A DNA stretch of 64,000 nt from Apostichopus japonicus (Eukaryota > Echinodermata > Holothuroidea > Aspidochirotida > Stichopodidae), in contig NC_092562.1 in the NCBI RefSeq assembly GCF_037975245.1, positions 14,393,521 through 14,457,520 on the forward strand, in the 5' to 3' direction. A program made the position numbers and the translations under genes. The notes under the pieces were generated by a model. The model did not search any database. It was not told the origin of the DNA and saw only the letters and a list, made by a program, of their open reading frames with translations. This document shows positions 47,576 through 61,400 of the stretch, piece after piece. Each line of letters starts with the position of its first letter. Within the stretch, counting starts at the first letter, position 1.

Positions 47576-49402
47576 TTTTGAGTTTATAACAGAGAAATGG
47601 TGAAAGACTTTGTTATGTTATGCAATGTAAGTTTAAAGTCATAAAAATGCACTATTGATTTCTCATGCAATGAAGAAAGGTTGTTGATCATTGATCTTAT
47701 GACGCACGGTGCTTGGCCTAGGGTAGGTTTTAAAGCAACTGTATCGTAGCCATGAGCTACAGTAAGTAGCATTGGTTGTCTTATCTCCTGGATGTTGGTG
47801 TCTTCACGTTCTCGGATATGTCATCTCTTCATCTTCTCTTTTGTCTACCCCTCTTCTTCTTCTCCCTTTTCTTGGCTTTTTGTTGATTTTCCCTTCAGTA
47901 ATTGTTAAACTCTTTTTTGCGGGTTTAATTAACTTACATACAGATTTTGCCAAAATACTACTGTAGTTTTGTAGGAATAATACTGGTTTAAGATTTGAAA
48001 GTACTAAAGGTTGTCAGAGCAGCTATGATCTTAGGTTTAATGGCTGGGGTACATGTAAACCAAGATGGCTCCTACAGGTACTGCATGATAAATAGAGACA
48101 GGTGGTCAGTACTGTTGGTCCAACATGGCCCTAGTCTTTCAGGTTCTTAAACACAAACATGAGCACTGGTAATTATAATAATAATAATAATAAATGAGAC
48201 TTATATAGCGCCAAATCAGTAAATAAAAGTCACTGATCAAAGCGCTTTACAAAGAAAGTAAATTAATTTACAAAAGAACAAGTGAAAAAGTAACAATCAT
48301 TGACAGATGTCCATGAAAAATTTAATACCATATTTTATGATCTATACAAGTTGTACAAGTTTATAACAGTCTGGTGGAATATGAAAGTCTCACAAAACTA
48401 GCGGATGCATACTCTTCATGACCTCTAGCCATGTGATGTTGAAACAATTTGTCATCGTTGTAATGAGTCACCTCTACTGTGAAGCATTAGGCTTCATCTA
48501 GGATTAAATAATCCTATAATAAAGATGGAAATTGAGAAGTTTCCTTTTAAAACAGATATTAGTATTTCCTGGTGGTCTGCACTTTACCCAAAGGTTGAAA
48601 TTTGAGATGAAATTGTCCCAAAGTTAAAAGTCATTAAATTGTGTATTAAATTTGTTTTATTCATCTGAATACTTAGGAATATTAAGTACTGTATGTAGCA
48701 CACCTACGGTCCACCATTTATACAGTTTTATTATTTCCCTCACATAGATAACTGTAATACCTTATACATCTCATAGACTGTAAACTATTACATTTAAAGC
48801 AAAATTGAACACATGACAATTTGACTGTTTGTTACTATTTATATTATCTCACTCACTTGCATGTTATTGTGTATGTTATTGTTAATTAATTGGTACATTA
48901 GTATTCAATATCCACAGTGAAATTACCCACGAAAGGGATTGCAGCATTGGGTTCAATCAAATCTGCAAGTCGCTGACCGAATTTAACCTTCAAAGTAGTG
49001 CTTGTGAATTTTCACAGTACATTGTTTGTTGGTTTAGTTTACACCAATTTGAGAATTTTGTCACTATGGCAGTGTCATTGTACAGTACATTTCCAAGAAG
49101 AACAGACACACAAGCCAGGATTTTTCATGATTCATTTACGATACAACAGAGTACAGCTCAATTGCTTGAATAGAGCTTTTGTATTGTGAAGGAAGTAAAT
49201 GGGTGGAGGTAGCTGCATGGGGATTGTACATGGTTTATATTACACATTGGCATTTTTCAAAAATTTTAAAAAATTCACAGAAATTTATCATAGATCATAT
49301 CTGAGTTCTGCATTGCTTTGTTTATTTTATATGTCAGATCGTTTGTTGACAACATGAAATTATATATTTTTTTTTTCTTTCTATGGCCACGGTTTATTTC
49401 AG
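47576..49402. other. Upstream region of the DOMON gene
   Basis: It lies between the DIRS right end and the signal-peptide exon. It probably includes a 5' UTR exon and promoter, given the acceptor at 49402, but I cannot identify them. It contains the retroposon tail at 48180. Confidence 0.4.
48180..48260. repeat. Retroposon tail with (ATA)n and GCGCTTTACA
   Basis: ATAATAATAATAATAAAT is followed by GACTTATATAGCGCC and AAAGCGCTTTACAAAG, a common tail pattern of dispersed repeats in marine invertebrates. A similar tail lies at 55645-55720 (GTAGAGCGCTCTATC and an AAT run). Confidence 0.4.
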
Positions 49403-49494
49403 ATTAGACTAGTCAGCAGCCTGGACCGAAGATGGAGTCAACTATTCTGCCATTGCTTCTTACTGTGCTGTCACTGAGCAATGCTCAGGATCAG
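49403..49494 (+). CDS. Signal-peptide exon of the DOMON gene
   Basis: A pyrimidine-rich acceptor ends at 49402, then 29 untranslated bases, then ATG. The 21 codons encode a hydrophobic core (LPLLLTVLSLS) with a likely cleavage site after SNA. The donor is CAG|GTAAGA. The exon after it is 3.9 kb away, across an intron that holds an antisense LINE. Confidence 0.7.
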
Positions 49495-52400
49495 GTAAGA
49501 AGTTATTCATTGTTTAGTTTAGTGTAGTGTAGTAGAAAAAAAGATCAGGAGGGTCCCCAACAAGGACCCTATTGGAGAGGAAAAAAGACTGAAGACACAA
49601 TCACTCAGACCCGATTACAATGCTTAAAGTGCTTCTGCAAAGAATTCTTAACCCCAATTCACACTACTTTCAAGTACAACTTTCTCAGGCAAACTGTTCC
49701 ACTGATTCACAAGCCTATTAGAAAAAAAAGTTATGCCGAATATTAATCCTACTTTGTGACTTTTGGAGTTCAGGTACAACTACAGTACTATTAGCTAACA
49801 TAAAAAAGTCAGTGAAGGATAAATTGTCAAAACCATACACAATCTTGAAAACCTGAATCAAGTCATCACGTAACCTCCTAAGCTCTGGTGTGGTGATATT
49901 CAACAATTGTAACCGCCTATAATAAGGAACACTCTTTAAGGAACTAATCATCCTAGTAGCCCTCCTCTGGACCTTCTTGAGTACTTCCTTATCCCTAGCA
50001 AACTATGAATTCCAACCCTGCACAGCATACTCCAGATGAGGCCTAACCAACTGCTTTTAAAGCCTTACTACTATGTCCTCTTTCAGAAAACTGAAGTTCC
50101 TCTTGATCATACCTAAAACCCTATTACCTATTTTAGCAGCCTCAATACAATGTTTAGAGGGTTGCAGAGATGAGTCAATGTAGATAATACCTAGGTCTCT
50201 TTCGACAAAGACCTCCTGTAACTCCACACCATTAAGATTGTAGGTATATTTTTGGGTTCTACCAATATGCATCACCTTGCATTTATCAATAATAAAAAGC
50301 ATTTGCCACCCCTGAGACCAGGAAAAAGCCTTATCCAAATCCATTTGAAATTTCTCAGAATCGCTTTTGGAAGAGACCTCAGAATACAATTTGGTGTCAT
50401 CTGCAAACTTCTTAGCTGTACACAAAATATCCCTGTCAATGTCATTTATATAGGCAACAAACAGCAAGGGACCCAAAACAGACCCGTGTGGAACCCCACT
50501 AGTAAAGTCCTACCAAAGAAGAAGCATATCCTTTAATGACCACCCTCTGTTTCCTATTACCAAGCCAATTCTCGATCCAAGGCAGGAACTTCCCATTGAC
50601 ACCCATACTCCTCAGCCTAAGTAAAAGACGCTGGTGGGGAACTTTATCAAAGGCCTGGAAATCCAGGAACACAACATTTACAGACTTCTGCCTATTTAAT
50701 GAGCTTGTTACATCTTCCATAAACTCAAGATTATTAGTGAGACAAGACCTCTTTTAACAAAAGCCATGTTGAGACTCTCTGATCAAAGCCTGACTGCTGA
50801 AGTGACTGACCATAGACTTTTTAACAATAGACTCCATGACCTTAAAAACAGCACTAGTGAGACTAACAGGCCTATAACTACAGGGCTTAGACTTATCACC
50901 CTTCTTGAAAATTGGGGTAATCTTAGCACATCTCCAGTCCTTAGGGACATAACCTTCATTCATAAATTTACTAAAAACCAATGAGAGTGGAACGCAGAAA
51001 TGGTGTGCAAAAGTCTTCAACAAATACGGATGGATTGCATCAGGTCCAGAAGCTTTAGAAACATTTAGACAAAGCAGCTCCTTTAAGACAACCTCATCCG
51101 AAAATAAGACCGTATCCAGTTTAGGCCTATCACTGCCCCCCTGAAAATCTGGAATACTAGTCATACTGTATCTTCCCTTGTAAAAACTGACCCAAAAGAG
51201 TTGTTCAAAAGATCTGCAAGATCCTGACTATCAGTAACTATATTATCTGCCTGTGGTGCCCTAAGAAAATCTCATCTCATCTTTAACTTTCTGACCTGAC
51301 ATAAGAAAAGAAGGCCTTTGGTTTATCCTTAATATTTAGGGCAAGGCTATTTTCGAAATTTAATTTTGCATCAGAGACTAAGCGTTCTTCCTTCAGCTGA
51401 TAAATTTTAAACTTGGCCAAAAGAGATTCAGAATTAGTCCTCCTAAAACAACTTTCACATTCTACGTTTTTGCATAATTGCAAATCTAACTTTCTTATAT
51501 TCATCCAGGAAGGCATACTGCTTTTACGATGACGATTCTTCTGCATGGAACTTGATTTTCCATAATGACCTTTAACTTATCAGCTAAACAAATCCAAGAT
51601 TGAGAAGCACTCATATCTCTTAACAAATTAATCCAATCTGTACCCTTTAGTAAAGTTTCAATTGCCTCTGTATCTGATCTCGAAAAATCAGGGACTTTTT
51701 CCTTGCTAACAGAATTTAGGGCTTGCAAACAACATCAAATGCTAGTCTATCGTGATCGCTAGTTCTTAGTTTTCGTAGACCCTTCAAATCAACAACATTG
51801 CTTGGATCAGAACTCAAAACAAGATCCAGGATATTATCCCCCTAGGAGGGAAAGTAACATACTGATGTAAAATGCAATCTTACACAACATCTAGAAAGTT
51901 ACTACTCTTCCTACTACTGGAACCATCTATCCAATTAATGTCAGGAAAATTAATGTCGCCCATTATAACAACACCTGTAGCAGCCTTTCTAATTGAATCA
52001 AACAGCAAGAAAAATCTTGGCATAAAGTTGTATTGGTCCCAGTGGTGAGTAACACGGCCACAAAATTGTAACCGCATACTACTGTATCTCTTGGGCAGAT
52101 TTTAACAACTGGCTAAAGAAAATTGCCGGTGCTTAAAAATCTACAAGCTAAGATAATGTTTTCACTGGCATTTTCCAGAATATAACATAACCACAATTGC
52201 TATACAGGTTTTTGAGAGTTACCAAATAATATTTGATGATAACACAGGACTTAATTCTGTTAATTCTTTACCACCATTATGTCCAAAATGCCTACTAGCA
52301 GAAAATTACCAGTGTTTTTTTTTCCCCATGTGCTTTTTTTTTTTCTCGGCAAACAACAACTCCACCACCATTTAGCTATCCTGTAATTCAAGGCCTGCCG

Positions 52401-55400
52401 ACACAACATGCAGATGTAAGCATTGAAAACCGATGGATATGTACAGTAGTTATGGCAACATTTTGTCTCCTATAGCTGCCCAAAATCACAGTATGCATAT
52501 ATGTATGAACACAATTGCAAGATAAAATATTGGTACTCAGTTGCATATAATAGTGTCATATGCAATGTACATGAACTTGAATGCTTATTATGCTGGAATT
52601 GTATTCAGAAGCTCTCAGAATGACGGATTTGGAAGTGAGGGGAAGTGATTGTGATGGGTTACAGTAGGTGGGGAGGTGAGCTAACATGGAACCAAGTTTG
52701 GTGGGTACTCAGATTGTTGTGTATGGTTTGAAATGGAGACAGTCAAGAATATATACTGTTTGTTCTGGTTCTGCCAGATTCAACTATTTTCTCTGGTTCA
52801 CAGAATGTTATATACATAAAGAGCTCGGAGCATGTTTCTACACTATAATCCAGTACTTCAAATTGCATTTATCTAATTCTATTCCCCCTGATTAGTTTTA
52901 GTAACAGACAAGTTTACATCATGCATGCATTGATCCTGTTGTAATGTCCAAGGTATATGCAGTCGCTGTATGCTCTCAATATCCATACATACTGTACATG
53001 ATCCTTGGAACTGTAACAGCCATGCAAGCAGGAAGAATTTCTCAGAGAAGATTTCAATAGTACTGTATTAAAATTCTACTTTTTTTCTTGACTTTCACCA
53101 ATCATTTTATCTGTAGCTGGAACACTCAGCCTCTGGGATTTTACTGTTTAATTGATACTAAAGTTTAGTTAAAGATAATAGTGTCGATAATCACAGTGAC
53201 CTTAAATATCAATTTTCTGCTTCAACCATATTCTGACATTACCATTTTAAGAATCGAGTTGACACAATTGTCGATATGCTTCTTTATTGTTGTCGATTAG
53301 AAATCTTTAATTTCTCTGAAAGATGCTTCGTACTTGTCCATCCTCTTTCTTAATTGATTTGTTCTCTTTAACTCTGCAGAACGTTTTTGCTAGAGCCGTT
53401 TGCGGCAACTCAAGATTTTGTTCATCGAATCCAGTTGATTGTGATCCTCAGCAGCTGGGTGATTGCAATGCCTTTGCATCTTGGAAGCTTTCAAGTGATG
53501 GTACAAAGTTAGAGATGGGTCTGTATGCCCAGACTAGCAGTTATGTTGCTTTTGGTTTCTCTCGATCTCCCAGTATGGTTAGTTCATCAAAGTTTCTCAC
53601 AGTTTTCTTCATTCTGTGATTCATGTAAAATTGTAACTAAAGGTAACCAAGCTTGCTCAAGTTTTCTCTGTTATATCAATGTTTTCTTCTGCTCTTGTTT
53701 AATAAATTGTTCTCTAGCTGTGGTAAATCTGGCAGCTGATACACATAGGTACTATACACATGTTACATTTCTTCTTATTTGTCTAATTTTTTGTTTTATT
53801 TATCTTTTATTTTTATGAGTACCTTGTACATTTGCATATCAATAGGATCTAAGGGTCTATACTGTAGGCACATTTAAGACATTTCAGTATCTATACATAT
53901 TTCGATATGCTTCAGTAGGATATTGATGGGAAGGATTATAACTAAATTAATTATATATCTGGAATCTATAAGACTCAAAGTGGATGAGAGATCAAATGTG
54001 TTTGATGTATAGTACTGATGATGCATCAAAGGTGTATATGAGGTGCACAACATCAAGGTCAACCCTGACTATATAAGTGACTCTATAACTTGATGGAATG
54101 TTTTTGCCTTTCAATTAATGCATATAGCTCGATACCGATGTTTATGCTTGCACAGCTAACAGTGAAGTCATACGATCACGAAACAATGGTGGTTATGGAA
54201 ATGAACCTCAAACCCTGGTAAGACACTTCTAAGGTGAATGAATGTTGTAAAAGACGGGATGGTAAGGGGTCAAAGTGGAACATGTTGTCCGGTTGGGTGT
54301 GCCATGAATGATAAGGGGAGAAATTGCTTTGAAAATATCATTAAGTACCTCGCAGAGGAAACCTTTCATGAGAAGTTATGTATTACTTTAGTCTTACTTT
54401 AATAATTATAACTAATTCAATGTCAGTTTACATATATATTTGATTTAAAGTGAAAAAACGATGAGCCTGCAGATAAAGCAGCATTAGGCTGTGATAATAA
54501 AGTTTGAGGAAAAGAAAATGGGTGCTGCAGTGTGATGCTCAAACATCATAACAATGCAGGCCATTGGCTTGACTTAAAGTTTTAATCCAAATTATAGTGT
54601 TAGTTTGAGCTTGCTAGCTTTTATTCTGTGAATGATAGCATACTATCAAAATAATAAAATTGATGAAATAACTGTGTATTAACCTTCCTTTTGTGAGAAA
54701 GTCTATTTTCAATTATACTTTATACGGAATTTAATTAAGTTATTGACAAACTTGAAAGCAGTGTTTTAGAAAATAAACACATCGATAAAATATGTGGTGA
54801 CAGTTTAGTCTCAATCTATTTTCTTGGGTGAAAATAATTAATCTTCACTTAAATAAATAATTACACTTTAATAAATAATTAATCCTCACTTAACCAACAC
54901 CGGTGCCTTTCAATCATAAGGTCCCTGGTTCGAGAATTGATTGACTCCTAGATTAATGTATGTCGTCCAGTTACAAAGTTGTTGATAAATAACAATTCAT
55001 AATCATGGACGTTAAATATGAATGTAAGAGACTGGCTTTGGTCAGCTTGCGACTTTGATAAAGCCAATGAGGCTTCTTCCCGAGTTCCTGCTTGCAGGAG
55101 GATGTAAAATACATATACATACATACTTTTTCATATTTTCTTGTCTTCATTTTGTCTTCAGATGGGTGTTAGTGATGAAACTGTCGTGCAAGAGAATGGA
55201 GTGATTCATTGCCAGTTTTCCAGAGCTGTTTCTGTTGCTGGTGACGTGAACTTTTTTGATCTTTCTGATAGCAATGGCTATTATGTCATTATGGCATGGG
55301 ATGGTGGATTAACCCAAACTAGTGAGTATTACCAGTAGCATTGGAAGGGACTAGATAATGCAGGGCAAAATGGTCAGGATTTTGTATCTGGTTGTCCTTT

Positions 55401-58400
55401 TAACAAGGCCTGGATATTAACTCGATATCTGTTTTAAAAATTTTTAAAAAGTGCCATGATCGAGCAGAGTAAATAATGGATTGAAAGCAAATAAAAATGT
55501 TGAAGAAATGCTAAAAAGGGGTTCTTACAATCCATTTGATATTTATTTACTGCGCAGTGTGCAGTAATGTTTGTATTTTTTGCTTGTGTTTAGGATTGGT
55601 GTTTGTTTTCATTGTGTAGTTTATTTTTGTTTCTGTGAAGGGCTGTGATATTTTGTAGAGCGCTCTATCAAATACATAGTAATAATAATAATAGTAATGA
55701 TAATAATATCAATATGATACAGAGAAGAGAAGAAACATGTGCAAGCATGGGAGTTTGTACCCTCTTTGAAATGCTCCCAGTCCTCTGGTTTTTGCACAAA
55801 TTCTGCTCAAACTTTTTCTTTAACAAATCCCACACAGACATAAGTCTAAGAGTTTAAACTTACAATATCTTCATTACATGTACAGTAGTTATTCTGTTGA
55901 ATGATTGTCGAGAACTTTTGGTTTGAGGAAGATTTCAAGGAACTGCTGACACTGTTTAAAATGATGATCCATGCTGATTTTTTTTTTTTTAGTGGATGAA
56001 AGAGGATCAAAAAGTATCCTGGTGAAATTTGCATGCAATTTATACATGTAGCAAGTTTGAGCTAATCTTTTTCATAATCAGTGGACTTGAAGCAAACAGG
56101 TGTGATGTCATGGTAACACGCTTTGTTAACCATGGGTTGGGAAAGTCCTTCAAACTTAAACTAACAGAGTGTGATCATTTACAAAGTTAGCAATTCAACT
56201 AATGCCTGCAGTGTATTTGTATTGAAATGAATCCCATTAATTAAGTACAAAAGTGAGTGTAATTCATTTTCAAGTAAAACAAAACTTGTCAGTATGCTTC
56301 TTAGACATCACATCTGTTTGCCTCAAGCTTGGGGGGGGGGGGAGGGGGTGGTGCTGTGGGGTGCAAGGCAGGAATCCAGATTGTATAAACAACAAATTTA
56401 TTTGCTAAGGGTTCATCCACAGCTGGGAAAGTGGGTGACAGTTTTTTTTTATTTTATTGCAAAAGGATTGTTAGTATGTAGTAAAGAAGGTTAAGAAAAG
56501 CATAGATCTGGATTGAATGTCTTCACATATCAATCTTTATGTTATCCGAAATCCACATGATTTACTTGCTGAGTTTCATGTCAATTTCTCATATATATTC
56601 TTTTCTTTTCATTTTAACAGATAACCTCTCACAACATTTAACTTCAAACAGATTTTATGAGGACGAAAGGACAGATTTCACTCAAGTGCTGACGGTTGCA
56701 ACTGAGGTATCCAAATTAAAGCAAATATCTTGCATCTTCACTCTCTTCTTCTTCTCTTTTTGACAATTGTGTTTGCCCTTCGTCTTTTTTGATCAAGATG
56801 TTGCTCTGAGATGACATCTTTTTTTTCAGTTAGTTAATGAACTATATATATTTAGATATTAAAGATTTTAAAGTCATGATTCTTTGTAAAAATAAAGCTT
56901 ATTTGGATTACATCATTCCATGAACTCCCGGTCCAAAGTTATGTAACATTTAGCAACTAGGTAGACTAGGTACACCTATTTAGTAAGATTCAAGATTTCA
57001 TTTACCTCATCACAAGAACGCTATATCAGGCGTGACGATAATTTCGTAAATTATTGTGAGCCGATATGTTTTCGTAGTATGAAATTATGTGTATTTGAGG
57101 AGGATTAAAAATATTTGGGTTCCAGAAAAGGTGTAAATCTTGTTATGTTGTTTGATGTACAATAAAGGAGAAAAGCTAGTTCCCCTAGTTACCAATTGGC
57201 CGTTTTGGAATTTTTTACTTTTTTTTTCAAATTATTTGTATTGAAGTTTCTTCTTAGCATGGTAACTCAATACTTTATTTACATATATTTCTAAAAGCAT
57301 AACCAACTTATCTTCTGTTTATTATTTGTTTTTCCGTCTGCAAGCTCTTGTTTCATTCAGCATGACTTGTGTTGATGATTATAACATCCAGAATAAACTC
57401 CAATATGTACCGTGCTAAGGTCTTCAGACTTGATCCCATTTCACTAAACTCTCTTCTGCAGATTGTTGTTAAAGAAGTTTGGGAGAAGACTGTTTTTTTT
57501 TTTTGTATTTGGTAAAGAGAGCTACATATTTTAATGTATTTCAATAATTGTACATGAATATGTCAAAGCAGATGGCATGATGCCATCAGAGTTTTCTGAT
57601 TTGTAAAGTTTGACTTCTCGATGTCATTATTTACTAATTAATTAAGTTTATTAATTTTGTTTCAGCCTCCAGTAAACACTCTTCAATCCTCCACAAGTAG
57701 CAACACTGAGTCAGTCACAGGTGCAACACAGGTAAAAGCTCAATGCAGAAGAAAAGTGCCTCTCAATGTGTAGGATCTCAATCAAATTATTTTGGTAGAC
57801 TGTGTGCCTTGTTCAGATAGAAACCTCAGTATTGTCCGTGTACATAATGACAGTTGTACGAAAGCTTTTAGGATCAAGCCCTAGGGGATCTTTCATGAGA
57901 ATCTGATCCATAACCCATTAGACCCAACACCCCCCCACACCCATTAGCATTGATTCTCAGAATGTTTGAAGGATAGCTTGTACTGTGGACTTGAGGTAAC
58001 TTCATCTATCTTGTGTGTTGCCAAGCTTTGCAAAACTGCAGATCAATTTTTGTATTTGGTAAAGAGAGCTACATATTTCAATGTATTTAATTAATTGTAC
58101 ATGAATATGTCAAAGCAGATGGCATGATGCCATCAGAGTTTTCTGTTTGTAAATTTTTACTTGTCGATGTCATTATTTACTAATTAATTAAATGTATTAA
58201 TTTTGTTTCAGCCTCCAGTAAACACTCTCCAATCCTCCACAACTAGCAACACTGGATCTGTCACAGGTGCAACACAGGTAAAAGCTCAATGCAGAAGAAA
58301 AGTGCCTCTCAATTTGTAGGACCTCAATCAAATTATTATGGTAGACTGTTTGCCTTGTTCAGATAGAAACCTCAGTATTGTCAGTGTATATTATGACAGT

Positions 58401-61400
58401 TGTACGAAAGCTTTAAGAATCAAGCCGTAGGGGATCTTTCATGAGAATCTGATCCACAACCCATAAGACCCCCCACCCCCCCCACCCATTAGCATTGATG
58501 CTCAGAACGTTTGAAGGATAGCTTTTACTGTGGACTTGAGGTTACTTCATCTTCTTGTGTGGCCAAGCTTTGCAAAACTGCAGATCATTGTTTTCTCTTA
58601 GAAATTGAAAGCAAGCTAGCAGCCTAGTTCACACTTTTCAAAGAACCCAAAATGATGAACTGTAAGCTAACATCAACACTCATACCCACGTTGGCACAAT
58701 CGTATAGGAGAAGGCCCTTGATGTACAAGATGAATTGTTAAATTTTGCTTCAATTGTGATTTAATTTCTCAGCCAACATCAGTAGAAATGGAGGAGCCAT
58801 CTCCAACAGGAAGCACCCCATTGCATCAGGATGAGGTAAATCAGCTTTGGTGAAATGTTTTTCTAATTATGTTGAAAAACAAATCAAGTTAAATGATGAA
58901 GAAATTTAAAGTTAATTTGATTCAGTCTGCACATGTATGCTGAAAGTATTAAGAATTATGAAATGGTGTTTGTTGTTTTGTAAGTAATGTTTTTTTTCTG
59001 AGATGTCTATATCTTAGGTGAAGCTATGGTAAGAGTGGTAAGAACTTCTGTGATGTGGCCTTAAGGGTCCTGTTTTCTAAACCCCACCAAGAATAAAGAT
59101 TCTCTTGGCCTATTCAAAGTTGCTGATTTGCATTGTTGTTGAGCATGCAGAAAGAATCTTCTATGTTTTATTCCTGGTTTATGCATTGGGGGTTTGGTTC
59201 TTTTTACTGAATGGTTTTGAAAGAACTTTGTTCACCCATGATAGCAGCTGATTTGTGAGATGGTGAGTGAGAAGTGGTGTCTGCAATTCCCTCAGTATTT
59301 GAGAGTTGCCCTTGTTATATTTGAGAAATGAGTGAGATGCTGGGGTACATTTTCATCTGTCGGATAGGGACATCAAGTGACATTCCTTGGAGATGGAACG
59401 AGTGTGTCATAATACCCCCCACCTACCTGCTTCATAAATTTCTCAGGTGTGAATTGATGAGCTGAATGATATATCAAACAGGCAGGTTTTCTAAATGTCA
59501 CAGAATCTAGTCTACCAAACAGATCAAAATAATAACTGATATATGATTCTATGTTAAAGACGGGTGGATTAGTTTGGGGTGGAGAGGGGGGGGGTTGTTG
59601 CTTAGGGGTTGTTGTGATGGGCCACTGGAGGCAGCTGGAGGGTAGACTGTGGTCCTTATGTATCGAGGTCATAGTGAATACAACAGTATCACAGTCAAGT
59701 CTATATCTACTTATATTAGCTGTGTGTATTGAAGAGCGGTGGATTTTTGTGAAATGTTACTAACACCTAGAGGACTTTGCTTCCCTCAGAACCACTGACA
59801 TCATATAAGGCAATGGGAGAATATATTTTTTGCCTTTTTTCAGAGCCTCTTCTCTCAGTCAGTGTGTGATCAGAGCAGATTCTGCACATCTCGTCCAGCT
59901 GGTTGTGACCCCCAAGCAGATAATTGTCAAGCCTTCGCTTCCTGGGTACTGTCTGCCGATGACACACGGGTAGAATTTGCACTGTATGCGAAGAGCTCAT
60001 CTTACGTTGCTATCGGTTTCTCACCGACACCCAGTATGGTAAGTTGATCCCATATGTTGCTTTAATAGAACGTTTTAGTGGCCGACCAGAATGTGGAGGT
60101 ATTGATCGAGCTAGAGACACAAGTCTTTATTAGTCACAAGTCTTTATTAGATGAGGGAGATATTCTGAGATAAAAAATCTCGGCACACTCTTCTTCAAAA
60201 TCATGTTTACGTTTGACTAAAACTTATGTTGACCAGCTCTTCTGGAATCCAGTAGATTTTGTATGTTTGCATAGCTGTAAATGGCATGATGCGAAAAAAA
60301 GGAATTGCAAATTGTCATTCCTTTTTACCTTCTGTGGATAAATTATTTAAAATTATAAAAGGAAAATCAAGATTTTCTCAGCTTAAATGGTACATGGATT
60401 ATAAGTTACTTAAACTTCTACAATTGCCAGATTCTCTGAAGAAAATAGCTGTGATAGACATTCTCTGAACCCATTGGATGTAAAACCTGTACAGATTTAG
60501 ATATAAGCAACAACACTAGAAGATGTGAGAAAAGAACAACATAAAGTCTATTTTCTAATCATATTTCTGCTGTTGATGCTTTGCCTGGGGGGGGGGAAGA
60601 AGGAATCTATGCGATGGTGATGGGGTGTGTGTGTGTGTGCATGTATGTGACACTTCTTGTAAACACCGTAACTCAAATAGTTCATGGTGGATTAACTTCA
60701 TACTTGGTATCTGGATCCGTCTAGTTGGGTACAAGAAGCCTACTGTTTTCTGTGAAGTTCAATGATCATTTGTGGTAACCACAATATTTAACTCAAAAAG
60801 TAACTCTTTGTTGAACTTTATACATGGAATGCAGATCCAGCTTGGTGGGTACAAGGTGGGTACAAATTGGTGGAGGTCAAAGTTCATTTGCAGTCAACAT
60901 TTGAGTCAAAGTCTGAAAATCTTGTAAACATGATAACTCCAGAATTACATCTTTCTTGAATTTCATACATAGTATGTAGATCCAGCTTGGTGAATGCAAC
61001 AACCCTATTAAAATTGGTAGAGGTCAACAGGTGTCAAAGTCTGAAATCTTTTTAAACATAAATAACTCTAAAATTAAAGCTGCAATTAATATGTGAATTC
61101 TACAATGCTATGATTTTCTTTTAGTAAACATATTTTGGTCAAATTCAGTGCAGTTTAGTTTTGTGAAGGGGCTCCATAGGTCTTCAACATGACATTCAGT
61201 CATCCAGGATATGAAACCTGCTTCAAAGAGTTGATATTGATGGTCTTTGCTTTTAAACACACACAAGCAGACCCTTACCAGCTTTCATCCTCTTCGAGGG
61301 GTCAACACTTTGTATGTATGTTAGATCCTCCTACCAGCAGGAGCTCGCGAAGAAGCCTCATTGGCTTATCAAAGCCGCAAGCTGACAGAAGTCAGTCTCT

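Noticed and set aside
53323-53818. Frames that extend past the splice sites of exon 2
   Set aside because: GT/AG borders and comparison with the second DOMON show the exon is 53380-53577; the rest is intron.
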